A DNA stretch of 64,000 nt, from contig CP103025.1 of NCBI GenBank assembly GCA_024752435.1, positions 434,001-498,000 of the forward strand, written 5' to 3'. Below, in pieces: positions 1-10,949 of this stretch. The position numbers were made by a program, and so were the translations under genes. The notes under the pieces are model-generated. The model was not told where the DNA came from. It saw only the letters and a list, made by a program, of their open reading frames with translations, and did no database searches. Positions within the stretch are counted from its first letter, which is position 1; the number at the start of each line of letters is the position of its first letter. The stretch is from Allantophomopsis cytisporea (Eukaryota > Ascomycota > Leotiomycetes > Phacidiales > Phacidiaceae).

Positions 1-2461
1 GGGGATTCATTAGCGAGTCTTGATATTTTTTCAAATTCGTTATGGGAAATGGGACTGCTTTCGGCGTTCTCTGTTTTTCTCCATCTCTCTGTTTATTTGT
101 CTCTTTGCTTGGTTCTGTTTATGTCTGTTTCTCTCAAACTAACCAACCAACTTCCTATCTTATTACCTTTTTTTCCACTTCCATTTTTTTATCTTGTGTC
201 TGTCAGGATGTCTTCTATATCGTTTATCAAATCTTGGTCCTGGATTTCGGTCTGTGAAAGGGGTAATGCGATTGATATGTGGGAGGCGTGCGGTTGGCTT
301 TGTATCATAGTTTTGCGTATTGTGGGGATGGGAGATGTGGGTAGAGTGGGTTGGGGGTGTTTAAATGAAAAGCAGTTCTTCGAGTGACTGTGGTTCTTTC
401 ATGGGTGAGGGGATTCGAGGTGAATACTTGTGTGGGATTGTGAGTGATTGCCCGGTATTGCGGGGCTAGCGATGCGGTATAGTGAGTCAAGTTTGTGGTG
501 ATTTAAGATGATGATCTTCCAGCCTCTGTTCCTTTACTCTCTACAGTACAATCAAAAAGTGGTTCCCCGATATGTACGATTTATCGAGATAGCGCAGAGT
601 GTCGTTCGAAATGGCGGTTGCACAGATTACAGCCAAGATGAACCAGAGTGGGCGGTATAGTCAACTACACGAATTCAAGCACTCACGAAGAAGTGCGCAT
701 GGGTTCCAGGACGTCGTGCTGAAATTGAATTCACCGCCAGAGCTTGAAGAGAAGCACCGTATTACGAACACGGGCAGCCGTCAAGAATCATGCATCGCGC
801 TATGCTTAAATCCCTCGTACGCTAAGAGCGGGTTGGTCCCGAAAGCCGCCATTAGGGGCATCTCAAGTGTGAGCCGCTCAATGTGGATTACAACACCTGC
901 ACGCGATGGATTCATCTTTGCTATCCAAGGGTATCTTGGTGGCGGAAGGCCTTATGGTCTATGTGGTTTGCTCTATGCTGTACTCTCCTTTCGGTAGGTG
1001 TAGCTGTTTATTAATCGTGCATTTCTGCTTATGCGCTCCTCTTGACGATTGGTTTAGATTATCTGCACTTTTTGGTGCAAAGGGCTCGCGATTTGGATCT
1101 ATGTGGCTCTCAGACTGAGAGCTTGGGCTGCTTGACTCCAGCTGTGGTTTACTTTGCGTCGCGATACCTTATCCGCGCATGATATGCTCAACAGTCTTCG
1201 TCGACCATGAACTTAGGACCGCAAGTCTGTTTTGCTACAAGATTAAGGCGCTGATTCGTGTCAAAGTAGTGTGGCTTGAGATACGAGGAATGTCATAAAT
1301 TAGATTAATAAGGGAATCGTGCACCGGATCTTGTGCGTGGGCTTTCTGGAAGAGATTGTTCCTCGAGGGCAGAAGTCCCAGGAGATTGAGGACTGACATT
1401 TGGAAATCTGTGAAGGCTATGACTGACAGAAGAGATTAGAATGACAGGTATGCATAAGAGTACACTAAAGAAGTTGGAATTTATGATAGTAGAGTATGCG
1501 CTTTATAATGTCGACCTTTATGCAAACCTCTATATAATCCCGGCCTTTGTTTTTTCTTGGGCCAGAAAGCTCATGATAGCGTGAAGCTTTCGCTACCGAC
1601 TTCAATAATTATAAGGGTGGTTTCTAGGATAAATTCAGCTTTTTCAAAATCATATGAATGTTCAGAGTTATCCAGATACCTATGGCTATATTCTTCAAAA
1701 TTCATAACATTATACACAACTTATATAGTTGACTTAGTAAAAATATTGGGCGGTTAATAATCACCTTTCTTGCAGGAAATATCACAAGGGGGTACGAGTG
1801 GCTCACAACCCACCATCTTGTTATCTTTTCAGCTCATTCAGCTCGAGCTAGCTAAGTCCTTGTAATCTTCAAAATATGACTCAATAAAGAATTTCGTTAT
1901 CTGCTACTTGCCAGGATCTTCCTTTATGGAAAGCCACGGTGAAATTTACAGCAGTCATTGGCAGACATAGATATTGAAAATAATACCTTCGTTCTGTGCT
2001 TGGTTTATTTTCATGAGTCGTGTAGTCGTAAAAAGTAATAAATTGATCAAGCATGATAAGAATATTAAGAATCGCATATTTATTGGAAGCCGCACAATTG
2101 TTCAGAGAATTAGACTTACTCAAAAGCGCACAGTGAGTCAAGACCGCACATCTATCCAGAGCTGTATACCGATTGGATCCGCAAAGCCTTGGCGATTCCT
2201 TCACGGAAGATCTGGGTGAGTATACTCAATCCTAGCGCTATTTCGTACATTCGATTTGCAAGGCTGAGAGGTAGCACTGCGCTATTGAACTGTTTTCTTC
2301 GCAGTACATCTGAATGGTTGCCTGCTGCCGTTCTTGAAATACTCGAAAGAGAAGTACGAGATTCTGACAAAGTCATACTCCGACTGCAATATTTTTTGGG
2401 TAGGAAGTATTCATTCAAGAAATACTACAGACACTGTTCAAACATTCTAGAACCGCCCAGA
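1..2461. other. 5' flank without a supported gene
   Basis: No reading frame here resembles a known protein and none has a convincing exon structure. Positions about 60-215 are strongly T/C-rich, as in many fungal promoters or 5' leaders. A frame is open from about 2110 to 2483 and runs in phase into the first exon of the ubiquitin-like gene. It may be an unrecognised 5' extension of that gene or chance. Confidence 0.5.
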
Positions 2462-5400
2462 ATGGAGGTTTTTATTCGAACTTGTAAGCTTAATTACTCC
2501 TAACTAGAATTGAAAAATGTAAGGTACTGACAATTTCATCGCAAGTGAGTAACAGGAACGAAGCACTCCATGTTGGTGTGAACGACAGTGTCAGAGAGCT
2601 AAAAGAAAAAATCGCCGAGAAATTCGATATACCGTTCGACTCCCTGAAAATTGTCTACTCTGGAAAGGTTCTAGAGGATAGCCTTCTCTTGTGGCAATAC
2701 AACATACACGAGGGTGCCACCATTCACATACTTTGCGAGCCACCACAAACTCCTACATTTCCTTATATCATACCTCGCGAGGCAACATTCGATCTCAAGC
2801 AGAGTGAAAGCATAAGTCTTGGTTGGAAAGACAAGGCTCGAGCCGGAGGGTTTGATGACGATCTTTGTATAGTCGATCCAGAAGCACATTACAATAAACT
2901 GGAAAACCTGGAGGATCGAATAATCTCGATGTCTGAGTATAAGCTCCGTGGAGGACATTATGTTCTGGAAGATGATCTCCATCAGCGACCACCAATGAAT
3001 TCAGACGTATCTAAGACAACTCCTTTATGGTTGAAGACATTTTCTCAAAGCTTTGTGTCAGAATATTCAAGTGCTCCTCTGGATTTGGATCGCAACTCCT
3101 TAGAGAGGCTGGAGATACTTCGTAGCATTTGGATAAGTTATTCAATACTATGCACAGTTCTGACGAGCTTCTCATTCTTGGAGGATGCCGAGTTCAGCAA
3201 ATCCGGGTTCTTTAGTGTTTTAATGGAACGAGAAGCCAAGGTTGCGGAAATAGTCAAGATAATTCCAAGTTTTCAGCTGAACAAGATCAAAATCGACCTC
3301 GAGAATCTGTTTGGACATATCATGGAGGGCGAAACGTTTATAAGCTTCGAAAAAAATGCTACCGATCTTGTGGAAGAGCCTTGCTTACGTGTTCTGCAAG
3401 ATCTAGGACTTGAACTGCCGGAGACAACTAGGTCAGTTACTGAGATATTGGCTATACTCCGGATTACTGTTTTATTTGCCGACCTTGCTCTGGTTTCCTA
3501 TACTGGATCGCACGGCTCAAAATTTTATGAAAGGTTTAAGCTTGATACAGACCAGATATCCGTTTTTGACCATCGTATCGGCTTGGGATTCAGTTGCGCT
3601 CGCAAACGTTTCGCTTGTTTGGATGGCTTTCTTGACTCGAATCCAGTGTGGACATTCAAATTCTTTCGTGAACCTAGTCAAGGTCAACCAATTGAGCAGC
3701 AACAAACCAATAGAATTCAACTCTTGACGAGAATCGATGTATTTGCCGATCTTTGGGGTCCAATTTGGTCTATTCCAGTAAAGGATAATAGTCATAGAAT
3801 CAAGCAGTACAATGTTTCCAAAGGAGTCATCTGTCCTATCAGTGACAGAAGAAAGCCACGGAAAGACTCCGCTATTGAATGTCATTGGTATACTTGGGCT
3901 GCCTTTAGGAGACAAAAGCTATCAAGGCTTTTTAGAGCCGCCGAAGAAAAGACTCTTGCACCAAATGATCTTCTCCTTGTTGGTGGACTCCACGAGAACG
4001 ATAGTTGTGGATATACACTTGCAGATTTCGAAAAGAACTTTGAAGCAGATGTCGATGTTATAGGGACTATCCCGGAGGCCTGGAGGCTTGATACTCGAAG
4101 TGCGGGGCTAAACTTTTCGAAGATCATTGGAGTATCGGTAATAGGTACTCAGAAGAGACTACCACAAACAACTCTTAAACAGTTGATCCTTGATAAGTGG
4201 TCAAATTCCCCTAAGCGTGCCAACCCCGGTGTTTTGAATCAATATCTGGGTGTGGAAATCAGCCATTGTACTGGGAATGCTCGGAGAGTATCTCTCAAGT
4301 CTCTATTGCTCATGAATTCAGTACAGTCACTTCTTGAACGCCAGATTCCAGGATGGAAAGTCTCCGATTGGGGTGCCTCGTTCCTAGCAGCGTTATCAAA
4401 TTCGAGTCCACAAGCTATTTTCGACGTCTGGACGTCCTACGTAGGCGCACGTGAGAAGATGGGAGAGCTCGTATGCTGTGTGCTAGAGGTGCTCGACACT
4501 ACAGGATACTTGAATGACCGTTTCACTGCTGGTCTCTTTCACGATAATCAGGAATTGTCTGTCAAGCTAGATCATAAAGTTGATAGCTGGTCCATGATCT
4601 TGCGGGATTCGCATCTGATGGCTGTATTCCCCATTGTGAATGAGGTATGCCTAGAATACCACACGCAAGATCATTCAGCAGCCACATGCAATACCCATTC
4701 GTTACCTACCGTTTTACACACACAAATTGCGATAGATTCCCGCGAGACTTTTAAGCGCATCATTTTGGAACCATATCGCCAGAGTTTGAGGAAGATGGAA
4801 TACGGTGGTGACCAAAGCAATATATTCAGTGTTGAAAATTCTTTCAAAACGTTCCTTTCGTCATTGAGTCTTGAGTTATTGCAAAGGAGTGTAATTGGGA
4901 AAGAGAGACGGACTCAACCAACCTACTTATCGTTGCCCGACTTCTTTATTCGCGGGTCTGCAATTGATAGTCGGAGATCAAGATTGTATACCAAATTACG
5001 CAACGCCAGAACTTTACGAGGACAGCAATCCAGGCCCAATAATCTGGATAATGATAGGTCTCCACTGGTTCCCGATGTTCTAGCTGCCTCAATAAATCAA
5101 GGCGTTCCGATAGAAGAAGTAGTCAACGTCTCGCAAGTGCACGACCAACAAGCTGAGCCCAGAAACAATAGTGTTGATCACAGTCAATTCTGGGATCAAA
5201 GAGCGCATGATCTTATGAACGAAATGGCGACACATCAGATGTTGGAAGAGGATTTCTACGAAGCACGGCGTGGCCCACAAGTGCCTAACGTGGCTGAAGA
5301 AATCCGTAACAGTCTTCTCGACGACATCGAAGCTTATCAGCTTTACGATAATGAAGATGGTCACTCCGACATCCTACCTGACACTATTGATACTCTTAAT

Positions 5401-5541
5401 CTCCAATATGCAAGAGTAGCAGTCGAAGTTCCTGCGGCACCACCTCCAGCTCCGCCAAGAGCTACCCAGATGCGGCCTCAAATGGTCAATAACATCGACG
5501 AGTATTATATTTCTGACCACGATTTTGATGAGGAACATTGA
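2462..5541 (+). CDS. Large uncharacterised protein with N-terminal ubiquitin-like domain
   Basis: Two exons, 2462-2483 and 2546-5541, about 1,005 residues. The first exon is only 22 nt (ATG plus seven codons). Its 62-nt intron has GTAAGC at the donor and an upstream CTGAC branch-like element. Splicing creates the start MEVFIRTL, which aligns with the first strand of ubiquitin. Residues 1-75 then keep the ubiquitin pattern: VRELKEKIAEKF for helix 1, then IVYSGKVLED, and a final strand at ATIHIL. There is no C-terminal di-glycine, so this is a domain and not a conjugated modifier. Residues 80-860 match no catalytic family I can name, and no RING, HECT, UBA or protease motif is seen. The tail (about 870-1005) is acidic with an Ala/Pro-rich stretch, probably disordered. 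A role as adaptor in ubiquitin or proteasome pathways is inference. An in-frame open stretch upstream leaves the true start uncertain. Confidence 0.75.
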
Positions 5542-6524
5542 ATTGAGCCTAAGGAAAGAAGATTGAAGTTTGACGGAACACATCTTATTGAGACGGGTTC
5601 AATCATTAGGAGCACTATGTTTTTCAATAATGATGTTTTGGTACAAAGATGTATGTAATCATCGAGAGATCTCTATTTGTTTTGAGCCTTCAAGTAGATA
5701 AAAGCTGTAATTTTCTTGCCCCTAATTAAGAATCCAGCTAAAGGAAAGCAAGTCATCATAGTATTTACAAAATGACCATCCCTAACACAATTTATATACG
5801 ACAGAAAACAATCTTCAATCGACCCGTCTACGCACATTGACGATGTAGCATTGAGCGAAATAGTGCACAAGACACCAACTACAATGAGTCTTCCAGAATC
5901 AAAAACCATCGATGGTACTACTTTTGGTGGTTTCAAAAATTATGATTTGGATTTGTAATGAGTTCATGAGAGGTCCATTAATTTGGTGCTCTTGTCAATG
6001 TCAACTAATCCTGCCAATCAATGATTCGCACTTTTCACTACCAACATTGCCAACACTGCAGATATTTCACCAATTCTACACGTCATACTCTATTCTGAGC
6101 TTAGTATGGCTTCATATCATGCATTATAGGAATTCCAAGTATGCCGTTTGATCATTTGGAGTAGTGGCTTTTCATCCTGCATATTAGAGTGTGTAAATGA
6201 GTCACGAAGAGAACGCTAAGATGCACAAATCGGCAGCGCGGTATTTGACTGTGATTGAATCTCAGCATTTTCTCCGTGGTACTTAGTAGAGTTGATCTTC
6301 AAGTTCATTGTTCCTTAATGTGGCGATAGCTTGTTCTGCCGACCAATCGAGCTCTTGAGTTTTGATCCGAAGCCTGTCCGGGATACCTCTTTTGAGTTAG
6401 AGGACCCGAGTAGGATCGGAGTAAGTTTACCAGTGTAGGGTACTTTAAATATAAGCTTGCCTCCTCCTTTGAAGATCAATTTCAGATGTTCATCGTCGTA
6501 CCTAGTATTTGATTGAATGCAAGC
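5542..6524. other. Intergenic region and SDR1 promoter
   Basis: No supported gene. A minus-strand frame (5673-5909) encodes 78 residues with a hydrophobic start and five cysteines, but has no further support. The last 150 bp hold a variant of the cluster motif at 6413-6422 and form the presumed SDR1 promoter. Confidence 0.5.
6413..6422 (-). promoter_or_regulatory. Cluster motif, one-mismatch copy upstream of SDR1
   Basis: Reads ACTCCGATCC on the minus strand, one change from the ACTCCGGTCC element found exactly in five other cluster promoters. It lies 103 bp upstream of the SDR1 start codon. Function is inferred from the shared pattern. Confidence 0.45.
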
Positions 6525-7502
6525 ATGGCGAAAGTTTGGCTTATTACGGCATGTACATCAGGTTTCGGTACGTTCTTCTTCCATCCCAAAGGTGTATTAT
6601 CTTACGATCTTTGTTACTCGTTTAGGTCGTGAGATCGCCTTCGCAGCACTTAAACGCGGCGACCGCGTTGTAGCTACAGCTCGAGACCCGGGCAAATTGA
6701 TTGATCTCAAGACGCAGGGTGCAGTCATAGCACAGCTGGATGTGACCTCAAGTGACTCCATTCTCACAAATATCGTGGATGAAATTATCAAACAGGAGGG
6801 CAAAATCGATATCTTGGTCAACAATGCCGGCTACATTCTACAAGGCGGCGTAGAAGAATGTAGGTAAGTTGGGGATCATTTCACAGTCCTTTTGATACAA
6901 CGCTCATTATTTGTCCTTTGAAAACTAGCGCTGCTGAGGTCCAATTGCAATTCCAGACCAATGTCTTTGGCCAACTTGCCGTGATTCGAGCTGTTTTGCC
7001 ACACATGCGCGCGGCACGATCGGGAGTACTCGCGAATCTCAGCTCTATTGGCGCCTACAAAGGCACACCTCTCGCAGGCCTATACTGTGCCACCAAAGCC
7101 GCCATCAGCACTTATTCCGAGTCACTACGCAGTGAAGTTGCGCCTTTGGGGATTTCTGTTACGAGTGTCGAGCCGGGATACTTCCGCACGGGTTTCTTGA
7201 GTGGCGGACATAAGGTATTGGCCCAGAAGAGGATTGCGGATTACGATGAAGGTATGCGGACAACCAGAGAAAGGCTTGGGAGCCTGGACAGAAGACAACG
7301 CGGGGACCCGGTGAAAGGAGCTCGAGTGGTGGTGGACGTCTTGACAGCCAGTGGAACTTGTGAGGGACGAGCGATCCCCGCTAGGTTGGCAGTAGGTAAG
7401 GATGCAGTCCCATATATTGGAGGGATTCTGGAGAGCAATAAGAAGGTATTGGAGGATTGGAATGAAACTGTGACGAACACGGATTGTGATGACGTGGTTT
7501 AA
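6525..7502 (+). CDS. Short-chain dehydrogenase/reductase (SDR1)
   Basis: Three exons, 6525-6567, 6626-6863 and 6929-7502, 284 residues, normal for a classical SDR. Expected function is NAD(P)H-dependent oxidation or reduction of an alcohol or carbonyl on a small molecule. Seen in order: a Rossmann cofactor motif near residues 7-15 (TACTSGFG), NNAG near 90, a Ser in ANLSS, and the catalytic pair in YCATK. The cofactor motif is odd: the usual first glycine of TGxxxGFG is alanine. The closest named group is the 17-beta-HSD/retinol-dehydrogenase-like SDRs common in fungi. It is the outermost gene of the biosynthetic cluster and converges on SDR2 with 32 bp between stop codons. Membership is supported by a cluster-motif variant 103 bp upstream. 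The substrate cannot be told from sequence. Confidence 0.87.
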
Positions 7503-7534
7503 GTATTTGATCTCTCTGCACACAGAAACGTACA

Positions 7535-8526
7535 CTAGAAGTCTGTACTGAATGCCGCCTCCCTCGCCTTCTCCAAGTCTGCTTGAACACTCTTCAGCTT
7601 GGCCTCCATCCTGCTCACACAATCCGGCCCCAAGGGCAATCTTAGCACTTCGCCTTTCAGCCTTCCTGCAAAACCTTCACCGGTTACAACCTCGAACATT
7701 CTTGCAGCTGCTTTCTTAGGGTCACCAGTCTGCTTTCCCTCACTCGCCATGAATTTTTCCAGTACTGCCTGTACAGGGCCCGTTTTGTAGGGCTCCGTAA
7801 CACCAGTCTTGGTGATCTGGCAAGCACCCAGGAGACCTGTACGGAACATACCCGGCTCGACAATCAGTACGCGAACATTGAATGGCTCTACTTCACGTGC
7901 AAGAGATTCTGAAAGGCCTTCAAGGGCAAACTTAGAAGCTGCATACATGCTGCAGCTTGGCAAACCGTCTTGGCCAGCGATCGAGGATACGTTAACAATA
8001 GTACCACTTCTCTGGTTACGCATAAATGGAAGGATAGCGCGTATCAAGCGCAGTGGCCCAAAGAAATTGGTCTCGAACTGTAGCGCAGTTTCCGTGTCAC
8101 TGTCACATAGATGTCAGCAGAATGCTAAATCGTGCGCGAAGTTGAAAGTGAAAGGGCGTGCGAGGAGGTGATAGTTTTGATTAGATATGACTCAGGACAA
8201 AGTGAAAGTATAGAAACATATTGAGAGACCAACGTCATATCTTCCATCGCTCCCAGCAGCGAGTAGCCTGCATTGTTGACTAGTACATCAATAGTGCCAT
8301 AGAGAGCAGAGGCAGAGGCTGCAGCACCCGGGATGGCTGTCGCATTGGTTACATCCAGTTCTATGACCTTTCCACCGGCCTTCTCGATGGCCTTCACAGC
8401 ATCGCTCGATTTACTGCGATTGCGGATAGTGCCGATGGCTTTGTGTCCTGCTGCAAGGACGTGCAAGATGAGTTCATAACCAAAGCCAGATGAAGCGCCA
8501 GTAATAAACCAGATGAGTGGTGCCAT
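7535..8526 (-). CDS. Short-chain dehydrogenase/reductase (SDR2)
   Basis: Two exons, 8234-8526 and 7535-8099, 285 residues. The 134-nt intron uses a GTTGGT donor and a CTGAC branch site and restores the run EDM-TDTETALQFETNFFGP, which is typical of the family. Motifs: TGASSGFG near residues 9-16, NNAGY near 90, NVSS, and YAASK as the catalytic Tyr/Lys. It belongs to the same SDR subgroup as SDR1 and the two genes are convergent, so an old duplication is possible. SDR2 has the standard cofactor motif while SDR1 does not. The likely role is a redox step on the polyketide-derived product. Its upstream region contains ACTCTGGTCC, a one-mismatch cluster motif. Confidence 0.9.
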
Positions 8527-8949
8527 AACATCAATATGCTGCTGGAAAATGGGTTGTAATATGAGTTGGATGGAGTGGAAAAAGGTTGATTTAAAAGCAG
8601 GAAAAGCAAGACAGAAGTCTCCCTCTTATATCCGTGTCCGATGACTTCCTTTTATGCTAATTTATCTCCGATACATATCTCCGACGCAACTTCTTCCAAT
8701 GGAACGTTGCTTCTACTCTTCCTTTTGTGCTCGATTACGACTTACTCTGGTCCTGCAACTTTTCAATAATAGAAGTTTTCTACGAGCTAACCCCACTATC
8801 CAGCTGATCATGCATTGTAAAGCTTTCTGGTTTTATAATTTATCGATAATATTTATATATACAAGTTATTATGGCAGAAGCATCAGCTGTTTTCGGGCAG
8901 AATTTTATCATTTATCAAGTCTCCAAAACCCCTCCTACTTCTCGTAGTC
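8527..8949. promoter_or_regulatory. SDR2 upstream region
   Basis: No gene. It contains a one-mismatch copy of the cluster motif (8744-8753) and two exact copies of TATCTCCGA 13 bp apart (8663-8671 and 8676-8684) that share the CTCCG core. The part nearest 8949 is the 3' flank of the hydrolase gene, transcribed in the same direction. Confidence 0.45.
8744..8753 (+). promoter_or_regulatory. Cluster motif, one-mismatch copy upstream of SDR2
   Basis: ACTCTGGTCC, differing at one base from ACTCCGGTCC, 218 bp upstream of the SDR2 start codon. Confidence 0.45.
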
Positions 8950-10173
8950 TCAGTAACCATTGCGCTTCAAGAAAGCAAGTGTGTCATTCATCAATTCTTG
9001 AGCGTAGTTATGCAAGTGGATGCCGTGGCCTGCCTGCCTGTATATCTTGATGTCATGATCTGATGCGTTAGGGAACTTGTCATACAGCTCATACGGTGCG
9101 GAGCCACAAGCACGACCACAGAATGTGGCATCCTCTAAAGGCACAAGCAGTTTGGTTAGCTTGTAAAGCTAAGCTATGAGGGTGAGAGCAATTTACTTAC
9201 GGTCGCCATTTGCAAGCATCACGGGGCCTTTATACAGGTTCGGGGAGACCAAATGGTAAGCCAGTGAGATGGAGAGACCAAGTGTGTCCAAGTCCCTTAG
9301 ATAAAAATCGATTGGGAGGATCTCGGGATCGAAGTTGCCCCAAAATACTGCAGCTTGGCGGGATGAGGGAGTCTTTTGTGTTGTATAAACATCAGGAATG
9401 TACCGCCACTCTTCCTTTTCCAGGCTATTGGCTGAAACCTGCCAGCCGCTCAAGAAGGCAGGGTAGAGATCGGTCACATCCCAGGTGAAGCCATGTAGTA
9501 CAAGTGCATCAATCGCCTCCGGTACCTGGTATGCTAACGATACGCCAGCGATGGAAGCAATGCTGTAGCCAATATATGCTACTTTTTCGTACCTCACACC
9601 GCCGATTTTGCCAGCTTTGAGGAGCTTGATAATATGGTGGACTTGTTCGACTATTACCTGAGTCTGGACTTCAAACAACCCATGGGGTCTTGAAGAATTT
9701 CCTGAACCAACTAGATCAAACGCAATTGTTGGATAACCTTCGGCGTGCATACGTTTGATCCATGAATATTTCTGTGGCTGCCATGGCCAATCCCACATAA
9801 TTTTGCTGAATGTCGCGCCATGCACCAACATCTGGATCGTATCCTGTGTTTTCTTCATCGAGGTTTGTGGCGGCGGAGTGCAGTAGATAGTGGAGATATT
9901 GTAGGTCGCTGTTTTAAAATTACGAAAGTCCATAAAATTGTATAGCACTTCAATGCTATAATGGTCATCGTCGTAGTCCTTATCGGAATTCTTCGTTGCA
10001 CTGAAAGGAATTATCATTTCGGTGCAGCTGGCCCCCGAATCGGGCATGTAGCTTCTCACATGCCGACTTCCATGTGGAGCCTCATGATATGGGGATAGAG
10101 GGAATTGAATAGAAGCACAAGTAATTGACATACAGGAGAGGAGACTGATGATGATCAGGCGAAGGTTATGCAT
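8950..10173 (-). CDS. Secreted alpha/beta hydrolase
   Basis: Two exons, 9201-10173 and 8950-9134, 385 residues; 66-nt intron with GTAAGT and TTTAG. Residues 1-20 form a signal peptide (basic start, hydrophobic LIIISLL core, small residues before the cut), so the enzyme probably enters the secretory pathway. The hydrolase fold shows an oxyanion-type HGA at 118-120, the nucleophile elbow GYSIAS with Ser204, and a likely catalytic His in GHGIH near the C-terminus. Six or more cysteines fit disulfides in an extracellular protein. The reaction is probably ester or lactone hydrolysis; substrate unknown. It shares its 776-bp upstream region with the divergent MFS gene, which suggests coordinated expression. 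A processing or detoxifying role for the cluster product is inference. Confidence 0.85.
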
Positions 10174-10364
10174 ATTGCTGAAACCACAATCGAATCAAAA
10201 TCGAGTTCGAATCAAAGTATATCAGAACGAAGTAAAAGTAGATGAGAGCCCAAGTGTTAGGCTTTTTCCTGTCGTTTCTGCTTCTGCTTCAGCCAATTCA
10301 ATCCTTCTTCAGCTTCTCCATCTTCCTCTTTCTCTAAAACATCCACCTGAGATGTAGCCATCTA

Positions 10365-10373
10365 GGACGGAGT
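10365..10373 (-). promoter_or_regulatory. Cluster motif variant near the hydrolase start
   Basis: GGACGGAGT on the plus strand equals the reverse of the cluster motif with one base missing. It lies 192 bp upstream of the hydrolase ATG. Weaker than the exact copies. Confidence 0.3.
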
Positions 10374-10561
10374 GGACTCGGGGTAGAGTATGAGTACACA
10401 CTCTGGTCTAAGTGTTGCGGACTTTGACTAGAGGCTGCGTTGGATGGGAGTTGGTGTGAATGTGAAAGAGTGATCGATCGATAAAGCATGCACAAAGAAG
10501 CAGAAGAGGAAGAGCTGCAGGGGTCTGCGCTTAATCTACTTGTTGCTGCCCTAACGCCGAA

Positions 10562-10595
10562 ATACAGGTACATATACATACCTATGTACCTGTAT
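10562..10595. repeat. 13-bp perfect inverted repeat beside a TATA-like element
   Basis: Left arm ATACAGGTACATA at 10562-10574, 8-bp spacer, right arm TATGTACCTGTAT at 10583-10595, exact reverse complements. The right arm overlaps TATATAAA. It could be a dimeric regulator site or a hairpin in the long MFS leader. Confidence 0.7.
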
Positions 10596-10679
10596 ATAAA
10601 ATGGCTAAGCGAGCATTTAATGCCGTTCTATTTCCGTGCTTATCCCCGACGACTTTCTCACCCTCTTTCTCACCCTCTC

Positions 10680-10689
10680 ACTCCGGTCC
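10680..10689 (+). promoter_or_regulatory. Cluster motif, exact copy, MFS promoter
   Basis: ACTCCGGTCC, 261 bp upstream of the MFS start codon. One of five exact copies in the cluster. Preceded by C, as in four of the five copies. Confidence 0.6.
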
Positions 10690-10949
10690 CCTTCACTTTC
10701 CAAGCTTTGCCTACTGTTCCCACGCCTCCGCACTTCCCCCTTTCCTCGACTCCCATACATGGAAGTTCTGACAGCCAGATAAATCGACCAAAATCGATAC
10801 CACTGATCATCTTAGGTCATAGTCCTAGATACAACTACGATCGTCGACAGGCCTCAATTATCTTAGGTACTAGATACAAGTCACTGGTTTGTCATCATTT
10901 AACTACATATCTCTACACATTGGGTCGCACCACCGATCCACATGTTGCC

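Larger units (their letters stand above)
10174..10949. promoter_or_regulatory. Divergent promoter of hydrolase and MFS genes
   Basis: A 776-bp head-to-head interval. It holds an exact cluster motif (10680-10689), a one-base-shorter version near the hydrolase (10365-10373), a 13-bp perfect inverted repeat running into TATATAAA (10562-10600), a pyrimidine-rich tract at about 10650-10735, and two copies each of ATCTTAGGT and TAGATACAA (10809-10879). No gene is seen. Confidence 0.6.

Noticed and set aside
49..387. 112-codon frame with hydrophobic start
   Set aside because: Arises from T/C-rich promoter-like sequence; no family resemblance and no supporting splice structure.
599..997. 132-codon frame near the window start
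   Set aside because: No recognisable motif, begins at a non-ATG codon, and composition looks non-coding.
2545..2547. GTG as start of the ubiquitin-like protein
   Set aside because: GTG starts are not used in such nuclear genes, and the 22-nt upstream exon with ATG restores the missing first strand.
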